56,754 bases of DNA from a bacterium (GCA_016124945.1 WGMT01000050.1:1-56754); one strand, 5' to 3'; positions 26,854 to 36,781 are shown, numbered from the stretch's first letter. Numbers and translations: made by a program. Notes: generated by a model from the letters alone, not told the origin.

Positions 26854-28872
26854 ATGCCACCCTTTCGAGTAATCAGCGAATTCCAGCCCATGGGCGATCA
26901 GCCACAGGCGATCGACAAGTTGGTGCAGGGGCTCAACGACGAACTTCATCACCAGGTGCTGTTGGGCGTCACCGGTTCCGGGAAGACGTACACCATGGCG
27001 AAGGTGATCGAGCGCGTACAGCGACCGGCGCTGATCATGGCGCACAACAAGACATTGGCGGCGCAGCTCTACAGCGAGATGCGTGAGTTTATGCCCGAAA
27101 ACGCCGTCGAGTACTTTGTGTCGTACTACGACTACTATCAGCCCGAAGCCTACATCCCGCGCAGCGACACCTACATCGAAAAAGATGCCCAGATCAACGA
27201 CGAGATCGACCGTCTGCGCCTGGCCGCCACCAGTTCGCTCTTTAGCCGCCGTGACGTGGTGATTGTGGCGTCGGTTTCATGCATCTACGGCCTGGGCAGC
27301 CCGCAAGACTACGGGCAGAATGTGCTAGTGTTGAAGGTAGGCGAGATGGTGCGGCGCAATCAAGTATTACGCCATCTGGTAGACATTTACTACGAACGCA
27401 ACGACAACACTTTGCAGCGCTCAAAATTCCGTGTGCGTGGCGACGTCCTCGAAGTGCAGCCGGCCTACAGCGACTTCGCCTACCGCGTCAGTTTTTGGGG
27501 CGACGAGATCGAGCGCATCACCGAAATCGACACGTTGACAGGCGAGATCCTGGCCGATCATGACAAGGTGGAAATCTACCCGGCCAAGCACTTTATCACC
27601 CCCCAAGACAAGTTGACCGAAGCCATCGACGACATTGAGGCTGAGATGGAAGCGCAGGTGGCCGACTTCGAACGCGAGGGCAAGCTTTTAGAAGCGCAGC
27701 GTATCGGTCAACGCACCCGCTACGACATCGAGATGCTGCGTGAGATTGGCTACTGCAACGGCGTGGAAAACTACAGCCGTCACCTGGCACGGCGGCCGGC
27801 AGGCAGCCGCCCGTGGACGCTGCTCGACTACTTCCCCACCGACTGGCTGGTGATCATCGACGAAAGCCACATGTCGATCCCCCAGATTCGCGGCATGTAT
27901 GCCGGTGACAAGTCGCGCAAAGAAGTGTTGGTGGGCCACGGTTTCCGCCTCCCCAGCGCGCTGGACAACCGACCACTTACTTTCGACGAGTTTCAGGCGA
28001 CGGTACGACAGGCTGTTTACGTCAGCGCCACCCCCGGCCCCTACGAAATGGAACATGCCGAACAGGTGGTGGAACAGATCATTCGCCCCACTGGTCTGAT
28101 TGATCCAGTAGTGGAAGTGCGCCCCACCAAAGGACAGATCGACGATCTGCTGCGCGAGGTGCAACAACGTGTGACGTTGGGTCAGCGTGTGCTGGTCACC
28201 ACCCTTACCAAGCGTATGTCTGAAGACTTGACCGAGTATTTGGCGGAACTTGGGGTGAAGGTACAGTATCTGCACAGCGAAATCGAAACCCTGGAGCGGG
28301 TGGAGATCCTGCGCGATCTGCGGTTGGGTGTTTTTGATGTGGTGGTGGGCATCAACCTCTTGCGCGAAGGGTTGGATCTGCCTGAAGTGACGCTGGTGGC
28401 GATCCTCGACGCCGACAAAGAGGGTTTCTTGCGCAGCGAGTCGGCATTGATCCAGACAATTGGCCGTGCGGCTCGGCATCTTGAAGGCAAGGCGATCCTC
28501 TATGCCGACAAGATGACCGATTCTATGCGCGCCGCCATCAGCGAAACCGATCGACGTCGCACCATTCAAGAAGCATACAACCGCGAGCACGGCATTGAAC
28601 CGCGCAGCATCATCAAGAGCATCCGTGATCTCACCGACCGTGTGCGTGTCCTGGCCGAGGAGAAGGGCGAGTACGTCACCGAAAATGGCGACAAAGCCCC
28701 CAGGCTCGATCCTATCACGTTGCCGCGAGATGAGTTGGCCCGGTTGATCAAGAATATTGAAAAAGAGATGAAAGAAGCAGCCAAGGATCTCGAATTTGAG
28801 CGCGCCGCTGCCCTGCGCGATCAGCTGATCGAATTGCGTCAGTTGGAAGTGGAGAAGATTGGGAGCAGGTAG
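26854..28872 (+). CDS. uvrB: Excinuclease ABC subunit B
   Basis: DNA damage verification subunit of nucleotide excision repair; opens DNA around lesions handed over by UvrA and recruits UvrC. 672 aa, the usual length. Begins FRVISEFQPMGDQPQAIDKLV, Walker A GVTGSGKTYT at about 39-46, beta-hairpin region YYDYYQPEAYIP, helicase motifs DESHMSIPQ and SATPGPYE, motif VI QTIGRAARHLEGKAILYAD, and a C-terminal UVR motif (LIKNIEKEMKEAAKDLEFERAAALRDQL) that binds UvrC. RBS taggaga. It is preceded by a promoter and a LexA-type box. Confidence 0.98.
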   Translation: MPPFRVISEFQPMGDQPQAIDKLVQGLNDELHHQVLLGVTGSGKTYTMAKVIERVQRPALIMAHNKTLAAQLYSEMREFMPENAVEYFVSYYDYYQPEAYIPRSDTYIEKDAQINDEIDRLRLAATSSLFSRRDVVIVASVSCIYGLGSPQDYGQNVLVLKVGEMVRRNQVLRHLVDIYYERNDNTLQRSKFRVRGDVLEVQPAYSDFAYRVSFWGDEIERITEIDTLTGEILADHDKVEIYPAKHFITPQDKLTEAIDDIEAEMEAQVADFEREGKLLEAQRIGQRTRYDIEMLREIGYCNGVENYSRHLARRPAGSRPWTLLDYFPTDWLVIIDESHMSIPQIRGMYAGDKSRKEVLVGHGFRLPSALDNRPLTFDEFQATVRQAVYVSATPGPYEMEHAEQVVEQIIRPTGLIDPVVEVRPTKGQIDDLLREVQQRVTLGQRVLVTTLTKRMSEDLTEYLAELGVKVQYLHSEIETLERVEILRDLRLGVFDVVVGINLLREGLDLPEVTLVAILDADKEGFLRSESALIQTIGRAARHLEGKAILYADKMTDSMRAAISETDRRRTIQEAYNREHGIEPRSIIKSIRDLTDRVRVLAEEKGEYVTENGDKAPRLDPITLPRDELARLIKNIEKEMKEAAKDLEFERAAALRDQLIELRQLEVEKIGSR

Positions 28873-28883
28873 TGGCCTAGTTC

Positions 28884-30674
28884 TTAAATTCCCCCCACTG
28901 CGGGCAGGGTAAAGTAAAAGGTCGATCCCCGTCCACGCGCGGTGTAGACCCAAAGTTCCCCGCCATGTTTTTCGACGAGGGCTTTGGCAAGAGGAAGGCC
29001 CAACCCCATGCCGCCCTGGAGGCGGTTGAGGTGATTGTCTACCTGGGCGAAGCGCTGGAAGATGGATTCAAGCTGTAAGTGGTCGATGCCGGGGCCGGTA
29101 TCGGTGACGGCGACCTGGATAAACGGGCCTTTGACCGTGCTTTCGGCGCCACGCACACGCGCTTCCACCGGCATCATCGAAATGGTGATCTTGCCGCCTT
29201 CGGGCGTAAACTTGATGGCGTTACTGAGCAGGTTGTCGAGGATACGCGTCACTTCCAACGCGTCGCAGATGGCGCAAAGGGGACGGGTTACAGGAGCAAA
29301 CGAAATCACAAGCCCCTTCGTCTGGATCCACTGGCGGTGTTCGCTCAGCACCTTTTCTACAATTTCCACAAGGTCGCGCTCTTCCAACATCAACTGTGTA
29401 CGTCCGGTCTCGAGGTTGTACATGGACGTAATGTTGGTCACCAGGCTGGTAAGGCGACCGGTAGCCTTTTCGAGTTGATCCAGACTGTCGAGGGCGTCTG
29501 GGTAGGTGGAAAAAGCGTCTTTCAGATTTTCGCGCAGTACCACCTGATAACCACTGACAAGATTGAGCGGTGTGCGCAGTTCGTGGCTGACCAGTGCGAT
29601 AAATTGGGATTTGCGCTGTTCCAGCCGGTTGAGTTCAATGAGGCTGGCCTGTTTGTCGGCCAACAGACGGGCATTTTGAATGGCGATGGCAGCCTGTGTG
29701 GCAAAGAGCGAGAGGATCGTCACATCATCGCTGTCGAATTCATCGTCGTACCGTTGGTTCACCACCTCAAGCGCGCCGATGACTTCGTCCTGTGCAATGA
29801 GGGGCACGGCAATCAGCGACCGCGTCTTGACGCTGAGGTTGTCGCTGACACCGGAGTAGAAGCGTGAATTGCGCATCACATTGTTGTTGACCAACGGCTG
29901 CCGATTTGTCACTACCAACCCGGCGCCGCTTCCCTGAATGGGGACGACCCAGCGGCGTAAGGTTTCCCGCTCGGCATCGGAAAGGCCATAGGCGGCGGCG
30001 AAGCGTAGGTTGTCTTCGCCCGGTTGCAGCAGGAGAATCGAGCTGGCCTGCGATGTAGCAATGTCTGACGCGGCGCGTACGATTTTGTCCATCAGGACCG
30101 AAAGATCAAGTTCCGCGCTTAGATCCTGAGCCAGATCGGTAAGGGCGCTGTGTGCGGCAATCATGTGCTGATTCTTGAGCAGCGAATCAAGCAGCAACGC
30201 CAGATCGGTCATATTTTGTACGTCGATGGCGTCGAACGGGTGCTTGGCAGGCCGGTAGAGATCGAGCATTGCCATCACTTTGTGGTGACGTCGCAATGGC
30301 ACAAGCAGATGCGTATTGCCCGGCAACAACGCCACTTCTCGCCGTTTGCTCACCGCTTCGATCATTTCCAGCGGCGCGCTTTCCATCGTCACCGATGACT
30401 GATCCGCACGTTTGCCGTCAAAACGGAAAGCCTCACGATAGTGAGGTGTTTCGCCCATCAACTTTGATGCAGGATCTGCGCCGGTGCGCAGGTGAAGATA
30501 ACCTACCGCAGCATCGGTCAAGTTGACGGCCATACAGCCGGCTTCGCGCAGCAACAACATTTTACGGGTATAACGTGCCGCATGCACCGAAAGACGCAGC
30601 AAAGCCTGCTGTGCGTTGATCTGGCGCTTTAACACCTTGTTTTGTGCTTTGTGGCGATCGGCAAAGGACAACAC
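28884..30674 (-). CDS. GAF-domain sensor histidine kinase
   Basis: 596 aa, no membrane helices. Two GAF-like modules occupy about residues 25-165 and 170-325 (second with SSILLLQPGEDNLRFAAAYG and SLIAVPLIAQDEVIGALEVVN). A short coiled coil leads to HisKA with the phospho-accepting His at about 362 (SHELRTPLN). An HATPase domain follows with N box NLLSNAIKFTPEG, G1 DTGPGID, F box QRFAQVD and G2 GMGLGLPLAKALVEKHGG. Signal input is probably cytoplasmic (small ligand, redox or light). The GTG start at 30674 has a weak RBS, so the true start could be internal. No response regulator is adjacent. Convergent with uvrB. Confidence 0.9.
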   Translation of the reverse strand: MLSFADRHKAQNKVLKRQINAQQALLRLSVHAARYTRKMLLLREAGCMAVNLTDAAVGYLHLRTGADPASKLMGETPHYREAFRFDGKRADQSSVTMESAPLEMIEAVSKRREVALLPGNTHLLVPLRRHHKVMAMLDLYRPAKHPFDAIDVQNMTDLALLLDSLLKNQHMIAAHSALTDLAQDLSAELDLSVLMDKIVRAASDIATSQASSILLLQPGEDNLRFAAAYGLSDAERETLRRWVVPIQGSGAGLVVTNRQPLVNNNVMRNSRFYSGVSDNLSVKTRSLIAVPLIAQDEVIGALEVVNQRYDDEFDSDDVTILSLFATQAAIAIQNARLLADKQASLIELNRLEQRKSQFIALVSHELRTPLNLVSGYQVVLRENLKDAFSTYPDALDSLDQLEKATGRLTSLVTNITSMYNLETGRTQLMLEERDLVEIVEKVLSEHRQWIQTKGLVISFAPVTRPLCAICDALEVTRILDNLLSNAIKFTPEGGKITISMMPVEARVRGAESTVKGPFIQVAVTDTGPGIDHLQLESIFQRFAQVDNHLNRLQGGMGLGLPLAKALVEKHGGELWVYTARGRGSTFYFTLPAVGGI

Positions 30675-30750
30675 GGGTTACGATCCGATCTGATGGTCAG
30701 GAGGACTACCCGCTTAAAGAGCGGTTCGATGAAAAACTAAGGAGCAATGA

Positions 30751-30877
30751 GTCAATGTCATGTAATTAAGCGCGAAGTGAGCACGCCCTCGTGCGGATCC
30801 ACACCGAAAGAGCCGCACGAGGGCGTGCTCTCTCCGCTGATATTCGAGTGTCGGTTGCTTAACTTAATGACAGTGAG
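30751..30877. mobile_element. MITE-like element A with terminal inverted repeats
   Basis: Left end gtcaatgtcatgtaattaag (30751-30770) and right end cttaacttaatgacagtg (30859-30876) are imperfect reverse complements. Both match the perfect 20-bp terminal repeats of the element at 47220-47335. The interior contains a perfect 18-bp hairpin (30779-30796 with 30813-30830) absent from the other copy. About 125 bp, no coding capacity. Confidence 0.6.
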
Positions 30878-30935
30878 TAATGAGTAAAAAGATATAACTT
30901 CGTATATTCTACTCATTACCCGTTACTCATACTCT
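30871..30935. repeat. 7-nt period inverted repeat upstream of gyrA
   Basis: gagtaatgagta (about 30875-30886) pairs with tactcattac at about 30910-30919, which continues into cgttactcata. The word spacing is 7 nt. It abuts the right end of element A. Confidence 0.7.
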
Positions 30936-31015
30936 ACAGTAAGATGGCGATGACCGGCGCTGACGCGCCGCCCGGAAACACAACGACGCAACGCAGGAGA
31001 CGCGAGAATTGTACA

Positions 31016-34000
31016 ATGACGTTACCTACTGAAACCATAGGCAATGTGCGTGAGGTTGACATCACCGACGAGATGCAACACGCTTATCTCGATTATGCAA
31101 TGAGCGTGATTGTCAGCCGAGCCTTACCCGATGTGCGAGATGGGCTGAAACCCGTCCACCGGCGGATCCTCTACGCCATGTCCGATATGGGGATCACCCA
31201 CGACAAGGCGTACAAGAAAAGCGCGCGTATCGTCGGTGAAGTGCTGGGTAAGTATCACCCCCACGGCGATTCGGCTGTCTACGACGCCATGGTGCGCATG
31301 GCGCAGGAGTTTAGCCTGCGCTATCCGTTGGTAGACGGGCAGGGGAACTTCGGCTCGATTGACGGCGACAACGCAGCCGCCATGCGCTACACAGAAGCCC
31401 GCCTGGCCAAGATCAGCGACTTAATGCTGGCCGATCTCGACAAAGACACCGTTGAGTGGGACGACAACTTCGACAATACACTCAAAGAACCGTCGATTCT
31501 GCCGGCAACGCTGCCCAATCTACTGATCAACGGGGCCAGCGGCATCGCCGTGGGCATGTCTACCAACGTCCCCCCGCACAACCTGGGCGAAGTCGTCGAT
31601 GCGTTGGTCTATCTACTTGATCGCTTTGCCAATGTCGACGACATCAGCGTAGAAGATCTGCTTCACTTCATCAAAGGGCCGGATTTCCCCACAGGCGGTA
31701 TTGTCTACCGTTACCGCGAAGACCGTCGCGGCCAGGAGACGACCGATGTCATCACCCAGGGCTATGCCACCGGCCGCGCCCGTCTGATCATTCAGGCCAA
31801 GGCACATTTCGAAGAGATGAGCCGCGGGCGCACACGTATCATCGTCACCGAACTGCCCTACCAGACGAATAAGACCAACCTGCTTGAGCGGATTGCCTCA
31901 CTTGCACGCGACGGCAAGATCGAAGGGATCACCGATCTGCGCGACGAGAGCGACCGCACCGGCATGCGCATTGTGATTGAACTCAACCGCAACGCCGACG
32001 CCAAGATCGTGCTGACCGATCTCTTCAAGTACACGCCGATGCAACAGACTTTCGGCATGTCGATGCTGGCGCTTGTCAACGGTGAACCGCGCACCTTGGG
32101 CCTGAAACGTGTGTTGCAACATTTCATCGAGCACCGGCAAGAGATCATCCGCCGACGCTCAGAATATGATCTGGCCCGCGCCCGTGAACGCGCCCACATT
32201 GTAGAAGGGCTGCTGCGCGCCCTTGACATCATGGACGAGGTGATCGACACCATCCGCCGCAGCCAACGGGTGGATACGGCGCGTACCAACCTCATGCGTA
32301 ACTTCGACTTCAGCGAAGTGCAAGCCCAGGCCATCCTCGATATGCCGCTGAAACGGCTGGCAGCCCTGGAACGCAAACGCCTGCAAGACGAATACGACGA
32401 GCTGTTAATGCGCATCGCCTATCTTGAAGATCTGCTGGCCCATCCAGAAAAGGTCCTGGCTGTGATCCGCCAGGAGCTGCTGGATATACGCGCCGAATAT
32501 GCCGACGCACGCCGCACCCAAATTGTGGATCGAACAAAGGGCACCCTCACCACCACCGACTTATTGCCTGATCAGAAGGTGTGGGTTTCGGTGGGGACGA
32601 GCGGTGAAATCCGTCGCCAATCGTTCGCCGACGTCACCAAGACGAGCCTACGCCAGACAGGACGCGACAGCGGCGTGGCGTTGCTCACCGCCAACACACA
32701 AGATTTCCTCTACATTTTCGACAAGCGCGGCGGCTGTAACCGCATTGCCGTTCACGAACTGCCCCAGGACGAAGGCAAACATTTTGCCGAGCTAAGCAAC
32801 TATTCACGGCGCGATCGCGTGGTGGCTGCGCTCGCCCTGCCCAGGCTGACGGCAGAAGAAGCAGCCGGTTTTCTCTTCCTGGTGACACGAAACGGCAGCG
32901 TCAAGCGCATCACCCTCTCTGATTTCATCGCCGCGGCGGTGAGCAACCCCGACGTGATCCGCGTCGACGAAAAGGACGAGTTGGGCTGGGTCTTTGTGAC
33001 GCCGGGCAGCCAGGAGGTGCTGCTGGCCGCTGCGAGTGGACGCTCGATCCGCTTTGGCGAAGAGGATGTACGCAGCATGGGGCTGGCGGCAGGCGGCGTG
33101 GCTGGGATGAAGTTACAGAAAGGCGAAAAGCTCGTCTACGCCGGTATGGTCGATGCGCAGGGTGAACTGTTGACCGTCACCGTCAACGGTTTCACCAAGC
33201 GCACACCACTGAGCGAGTACAGCACGCAAGGACGGGCAGGCAGCGGCATCATTGCGCACAAGCTCGATAAACGTACCGGCGATCTTATCGGCGGCCTCAT
33301 TGTCAACGGGGAACGGCGCGACCTGGTTGTCTTCATCACCGACAAAGGCGTGGCCAAACCGATGGATCTCGACGAGATCCCAGCGTTGGGGCGCAGCACA
33401 TTGGGGCAGAATGTCCTCTCGGTGGGGCGGGGCGATCAAGTGGTGGCGGTGAAAGCGGTGCAGGGTGTGCCGGGTTTCGTGGGCGACGAGACGTTGGCTC
33501 CCCCGGCAGCGAGCAGCAACGGCAAAGCGGCGAAAAGCGAAGTCAAGCCGATTGCGCCGTCCTCTACAGCGGCTTCGACAACCAAGGCACAAGCTTTAGA
33601 TCCACTGAAAGACAGTGCAACAGCCAAGGCCAAGACAACCACTTCAGCTACAAAAAAGCCGGATGTGCCTGAGAAAACGGAACCGTCTACTGTCAAGAAG
33701 ACGGCGTCCACGCCGGCACAGAAGGGTGACACGACAGAGAAATCTGCTGCCTTAATTGGCAAAGAGACGACGCCAAAGGGGGATGGGAAGGCTAGTGAGA
33801 AGGCTAATGGCCTGTCCGTAAAAGAGACGGTCGAAGCCAAGGCTCCCACTGAATCTACCCCGGGCAAAGGGCAGCGCAGCAGTACAAAGAAACCACAGCA
33901 ACCTGTGCAGGCAGCCGAAATCGACCAGGCGAAGCCAGAACGCTCAAGGCAGAAGCCTGTCGTTGAAGAGACGCCTGCCAAAGAAGAAATTGTTGAACTG

Positions 34001-34153
34001 GAAAGCGACCCGCCGATCCAGCCCTCTCTGTTGGGAGATGACGAGGTGGAGACAGGCAACAAACCAGCCGGCAGCGCCCGCAAGGGAAAGGGCAAATCTA
34101 AGGGAAAACTCAACCTGGTGAGTAGCGTTACGAAAAGTCAGAAAAAGAAGTAG
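31016..34153 (+). CDS. gyrA: DNA gyrase subunit A with long disordered C-terminal tail
   Basis: Type IIA topoisomerase subunit that cuts and rejoins DNA. The catalytic region opens MTLPTETIGNVREVDITDEMQHAYLDYAMSVIVSRALPDVRDGLKPVHRR, with the active-site Tyr in AAMRYTEARL at about 125. The C-terminal beta-pinwheel carries a degenerate GyrA box, QGRAGSG instead of QRRGGKG. After about residue 815 comes a tail of roughly 225 residues rich in Lys, Thr, Ser, Ala, Glu and Pro, ending in a basic KGKGKSKGK patch; normal GyrA has only a short acidic tail. The frame is open to an ATG at 30944, but caggag upstream of 31016 and family alignment favour 31016 (1045 aa). ParC is an alternative, but GyrA is favoured by the box. 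gyrB is not nearby. Confidence 0.94.
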   Translation: MTLPTETIGNVREVDITDEMQHAYLDYAMSVIVSRALPDVRDGLKPVHRRILYAMSDMGITHDKAYKKSARIVGEVLGKYHPHGDSAVYDAMVRMAQEFSLRYPLVDGQGNFGSIDGDNAAAMRYTEARLAKISDLMLADLDKDTVEWDDNFDNTLKEPSILPATLPNLLINGASGIAVGMSTNVPPHNLGEVVDALVYLLDRFANVDDISVEDLLHFIKGPDFPTGGIVYRYREDRRGQETTDVITQGYATGRARLIIQAKAHFEEMSRGRTRIIVTELPYQTNKTNLLERIASLARDGKIEGITDLRDESDRTGMRIVIELNRNADAKIVLTDLFKYTPMQQTFGMSMLALVNGEPRTLGLKRVLQHFIEHRQEIIRRRSEYDLARARERAHIVEGLLRALDIMDEVIDTIRRSQRVDTARTNLMRNFDFSEVQAQAILDMPLKRLAALERKRLQDEYDELLMRIAYLEDLLAHPEKVLAVIRQELLDIRAEYADARRTQIVDRTKGTLTTTDLLPDQKVWVSVGTSGEIRRQSFADVTKTSLRQTGRDSGVALLTANTQDFLYIFDKRGGCNRIAVHELPQDEGKHFAELSNYSRRDRVVAALALPRLTAEEAAGFLFLVTRNGSVKRITLSDFIAAAVSNPDVIRVDEKDELGWVFVTPGSQEVLLAAASGRSIRFGEEDVRSMGLAAGGVAGMKLQKGEKLVYAGMVDAQGELLTVTVNGFTKRTPLSEYSTQGRAGSGIIAHKLDKRTGDLIGGLIVNGERRDLVVFITDKGVAKPMDLDEIPALGRSTLGQNVLSVGRGDQVVAVKAVQGVPGFVGDETLAPPAASSNGKAAKSEVKPIAPSSTAASTTKAQALDPLKDSATAKAKTTTSATKKPDVPEKTEPSTVKKTASTPAQKGDTTEKSAALIGKETTPKGDGKASEKANGLSVKETVEAKAPTESTPGKGQRSSTKKPQQPVQAAEIDQAKPERSRQKPVVEETPAKEEIVELESDPPIQPSLLGDDEVETGNKPAGSARKGKGKSKGKLNLVSSVTKSQKKK

Positions 34154-34200
34154 GGGTTGTAACGAAAGATGCATTGATCACGGCGCTGATCTTGAAGTAG

Positions 34201-34262
34201 CCCTTTACCTAACAACAAAGCCCCCACTCATTGGAGTGGGGGCTTTGTTGTTAGGTAAAGGG
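34201..34262. terminator. Perfect 29-bp hairpin terminator after gyrA
   Basis: Bases 34201-34229 and 34234-34262 are perfect reverse complements with a 4-nt loop. The inner stem is G/C-rich (cccccactc) and the next part is ttgttgtt, so it can terminate both gyrA and the convergent small gene. Confidence 0.93.
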
Positions 34263-34274
34263 CCACAGAATCGG

Positions 34275-34493
34275 CTAGGCAGCGTTTCGCATTGCATCAG
34301 TTGATTGATACACAGGCTCTAGACCGCCGTTTACGTCAACAAGCAAACCTTGGCGCAACAAATGGGTCAGTGCACATTCAGGAAGCCTCGCTTGATCCAG
34401 ATCCGCTTGCGTAGGACATGTCTTATAACGTGAAATGTACGAAGCTACATAAATCAACACATCCCACTCATCAGCGCTTAACCTGTTTACCAT
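34275..34493 (-). CDS. Small hypothetical protein
   Basis: 72 aa, starting MVNRLSADEWDVLIYVASYISRYK. It is predicted mostly helical, with a pattern (SADEWDVLIYVASYI, PTQADLDQARLPECALTHLLRQGLLVDVNGGLEPVY) that resembles a compact winged-helix DNA-binding domain, but I recognise no family. The ATG at 34493 has ggag 7 bases upstream. A longer frame reaching 34652 starts in poor context. Its stop lies 13 bases from the large gyrA terminator. Confidence 0.5.
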   Translation of the reverse strand: MVNRLSADEWDVLIYVASYISRYKTCPTQADLDQARLPECALTHLLRQGLLVDVNGGLEPVYQSTDAMRNAA

Positions 34494-34949
34494 CGTTCGT
34501 CTCCATCTTCTCCGTTGCAAAGGCGTTTTTCGTTCGTCACAGGTTCCATGCATACCGGTTGTAAGTACCAACTTAACGGCAGACGAACCCAACAGCCACT
34601 CTGCAATTTCTGTGCGAACCACAGCATGTGGGTTACGCAATCGGTTTAACAATCAACTTAATATGAACCATTCCCATCGTCTGTTACATAAGTACCATTG
34701 ATAACACAAAAAAATACAGGAATCTACAGATTTTCCAGTTCGTGGTGCATATGTAGCGGTTACATCAAGCCTACGTTTGGCAAACGTAGGACCGACGTAC
34801 GGTACATCGTGTTGAAAAGCAAGATGGCGTTCAAATCAGTGACGAAGAGAAACAGCAGACGCCAGGAGCAATGAAAGGCAGGAAATGGGTCGAAGACGTG
34901 GCGAGGAAACGAAAAGCTCGTTGCAGGAGAACGAGCAGCGTGCGCGCTT
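34494..34949. other. Intergenic region, AT-richer, no gene seen
   Basis: About 455 bases without a credible ORF. The only structure is a short palindrome cctacgttt/aaacgtagg (34770-34778 with 34782-34790). The stretch 34670-34800 is AT-rich and could hold the promoter of the small minus-strand gene, but I could not choose a convincing -35/-10 pair. Confidence 0.6.
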
Positions 34950-35639
34950 TTACGCTTCTATGAAGCCGTTGGGGAGTTCTGTTAACCCTAACTCTGCCGC
35001 ACGTAAAACAGCATGTGTACGATTGTCGGCGTTCAGCTTGGTGATAATGTTCGAAACATGAACACTGGCTGTGCTGATCTGAATATTGAGATCATCGGCG
35101 ATTTCGCTGTTCGAACGTCCCTGGCTAAGCAGTCGCAGCACCTGCCATTCGCGCCGGGTCAACGAAATTGACGACGTCGGCACTGCGGAGAAGTCATCAG
35201 AGATGTAGGGCAGGATAGAGCCAAACGAAAGCCGGCTGCACATAATGGCGCGCCCCCGCGCGATTTGCTGCAAGAAGGTGAGTAGATCGGCCTGGCCAAT
35301 ATCTTTGCCCAAATAGCCATCTGCGCTGGCCAGTAGAATGGATGCCACCGATTCCAGCGTCTCTACATCATTCCAAAAGACGATACGCGATTTGGGTGCA
35401 AGTGCTTTCAACTGTTCTATGGTGCGCTGCGGTGTAGTCACAGATTGGGTAACGGCCACCATATCCAGCAAAATAATATCAGGCTGATGCTCTTTGCATA
35501 GCTCAATGCAAGCCGGTAGATTTGGCACAATCCCAACCAGATCCCAGCCGGCTTCTTGTTTCAAAAAGGCAGCCAAACCATAACGAACAAACTCGTTGCT
35601 TTCCACTATCAGCAGGCGAATAGGTGGCTGAGGTGACAC
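34950..35639 (-). CDS. LuxR/NarL-family response regulator
   Basis: 229 aa. Receiver domain at about 8-125 with phosphoacceptor Asp in DIILLDM near residue 58. The usual Thr/Lys positions are less conserved (IVFWNDVE, GYLGKDI). A LuxR-type helix-turn-helix at about 165-225 (LTRREWQVLRLLSQGRSNSEIADDLNIQISTASVHVSNIITKLNADNRTHAV) binds DNA as a dimer. The GTG start at 35639 has a strong ggagg 6 bases upstream. No kinase is adjacent; the GAF kinase at 28884 is a possible but unproven partner. Confidence 0.9.
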   Translation of the reverse strand: MSPQPPIRLLIVESNEFVRYGLAAFLKQEAGWDLVGIVPNLPACIELCKEHQPDIILLDMVAVTQSVTTPQRTIEQLKALAPKSRIVFWNDVETLESVASILLASADGYLGKDIGQADLLTFLQQIARGRAIMCSRLSFGSILPYISDDFSAVPTSSISLTRREWQVLRLLSQGRSNSEIADDLNIQISTASVHVSNIITKLNADNRTHAVLRAAELGLTELPNGFIEA

Positions 35640-36037
35640 GCTGGTCCTCCAGGCATAACTGACAAGGCAAACAAGAATAAGAGAGGTAATGGCGGAAATC
35701 AGCAGTGAAGCACCTAGGGCTACGACCTCAAAGCAGTAAGGGGGTTCTGCTTAAGGTCTCTATATCATCAAAGAGATATCAAATGGATCAAATGACAATT
35801 AGTAAAACAAAAACCCAAGATTTGCTTACCATTCTTTACGAAACAAACAGAACACACCTATACATTACATCTATGTCGCCTAAGTGTCAAAGCGAAGGGA
35901 ACAAACAAACGATTACAGGATGATACACAGTTCCACCTACTACTGCGCAAGACAAACGTATATGGCGAACAAAAACGGGGCGTACTCTACAAGCACGCCC
36001 CCTCACAGAATCAAAAATAAGTGGAATTCCAGAAACG
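35640..36037. other. AT-rich intergenic region with one hairpin
   Basis: About 400 bases, markedly more AT-rich than the coding sequence, between two minus-strand genes. Short open frames here lack RBSs and protein-like composition. A 7-bp stem ggggcgt/acgcccc (35977-35983 with 35995-36001) near the AIM24 gene stop may act as its terminator. The rest probably carries the promoter region of the LuxR-type gene. Confidence 0.6.
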
Positions 36038-36781
36038 CTACCGCCCGCCGAGGATCTGGCCTAAATTAACGTTCAAGCCGCCACTTTGACCGCCACCGCC
36101 TACCTGCGGCATGTACTGGGCTATCTTCTGTGCCAATCGATCCATGGGCATCGTCTGCAAGTAGACACGTCCTGGCCCGCGTAATGTTGCCAGGAAGAGA
36201 CCTTCACCGCCAAGCAGAATGTTCTTGAAGCCGCGCACAATCTCGACGTCGAAATCGACCGTCGGGTCAAACATCGCCACGTGGCCCGTGTCTACACGGA
36301 GAAGTTCGCCGGGCGCAAGTTGTTTTTCTACAATCTCACCGTCGAAGTTGACAAACGCCTGCCCCGGCCCGGTGACACGCTGCAAAATGAAACCTTCACC
36401 ACCAAAAAGGCCCGCGCCCAGTCGTTTGCGGAAATGCATATCCAGATCCACAGACTTGTCGGCGCACAGGAACGAATCTTTCTGTACGATCATCGACTGT
36501 CCTTCGGGCAGATCAAGTTCGAGGATCTTACCAGGAAACTCACTCGTAAAGGCAACTTCACCGGTGCCATTGTTGGTGTAGTAATCAACAATAAAGAGCG
36601 ACTCACCTGATAGGGCGCGTTTGAACATCTTGCCGATGCCGCCACCGGTATTGGTGTCCATTTCAATCTGCTGGGTCATCCAACTCATGCCACCCGAGGA
36701 CGAGTAAATGCGCTCGCCTGGGCTCAGCGTGATTGTAAGCACAGGCAACAATGTGCCTTCGATTCGATAGTTAAGAGCCAT
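36038..36781 (-). CDS. AIM24 / TIGR00266 family protein
   Basis: 247 aa forming the duplicated beta-sandwich of the AIM24 family. Glycine-rich motifs are GERIYSSSGGMSWM, ADKSVDLDMHFRKRLGAGLFGGEGFILQRVTGPGQAFV and FKNILLGGEGLFLATLRGPGRVYLQTM. The family name comes from a yeast mitochondrial protein, and bacterial roles are unknown. The C-terminal 25 residues are Gly/Gln-rich (GGGGQSGGLNVNLGQILGGR). No signal peptide. RBS aaggaga precedes the ATG. It stands alone as a transcription unit. Confidence 0.9.
   Translation of the reverse strand: MALNYRIEGTLLPVLTITLSPGERIYSSSGGMSWMTQQIEMDTNTGGGIGKMFKRALSGESLFIVDYYTNNGTGEVAFTSEFPGKILELDLPEGQSMIVQKDSFLCADKSVDLDMHFRKRLGAGLFGGEGFILQRVTGPGQAFVNFDGEIVEKQLAPGELLRVDTGHVAMFDPTVDFDVEIVRGFKNILLGGEGLFLATLRGPGRVYLQTMPMDRLAQKIAQYMPQVGGGGQSGGLNVNLGQILGGR

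Noticed and set aside
34494..34652. N-terminal extension of the small hypothetical protein
   Set aside because: Poor RBS context at 34652; the ATG at 34493 has ggag at good spacing.
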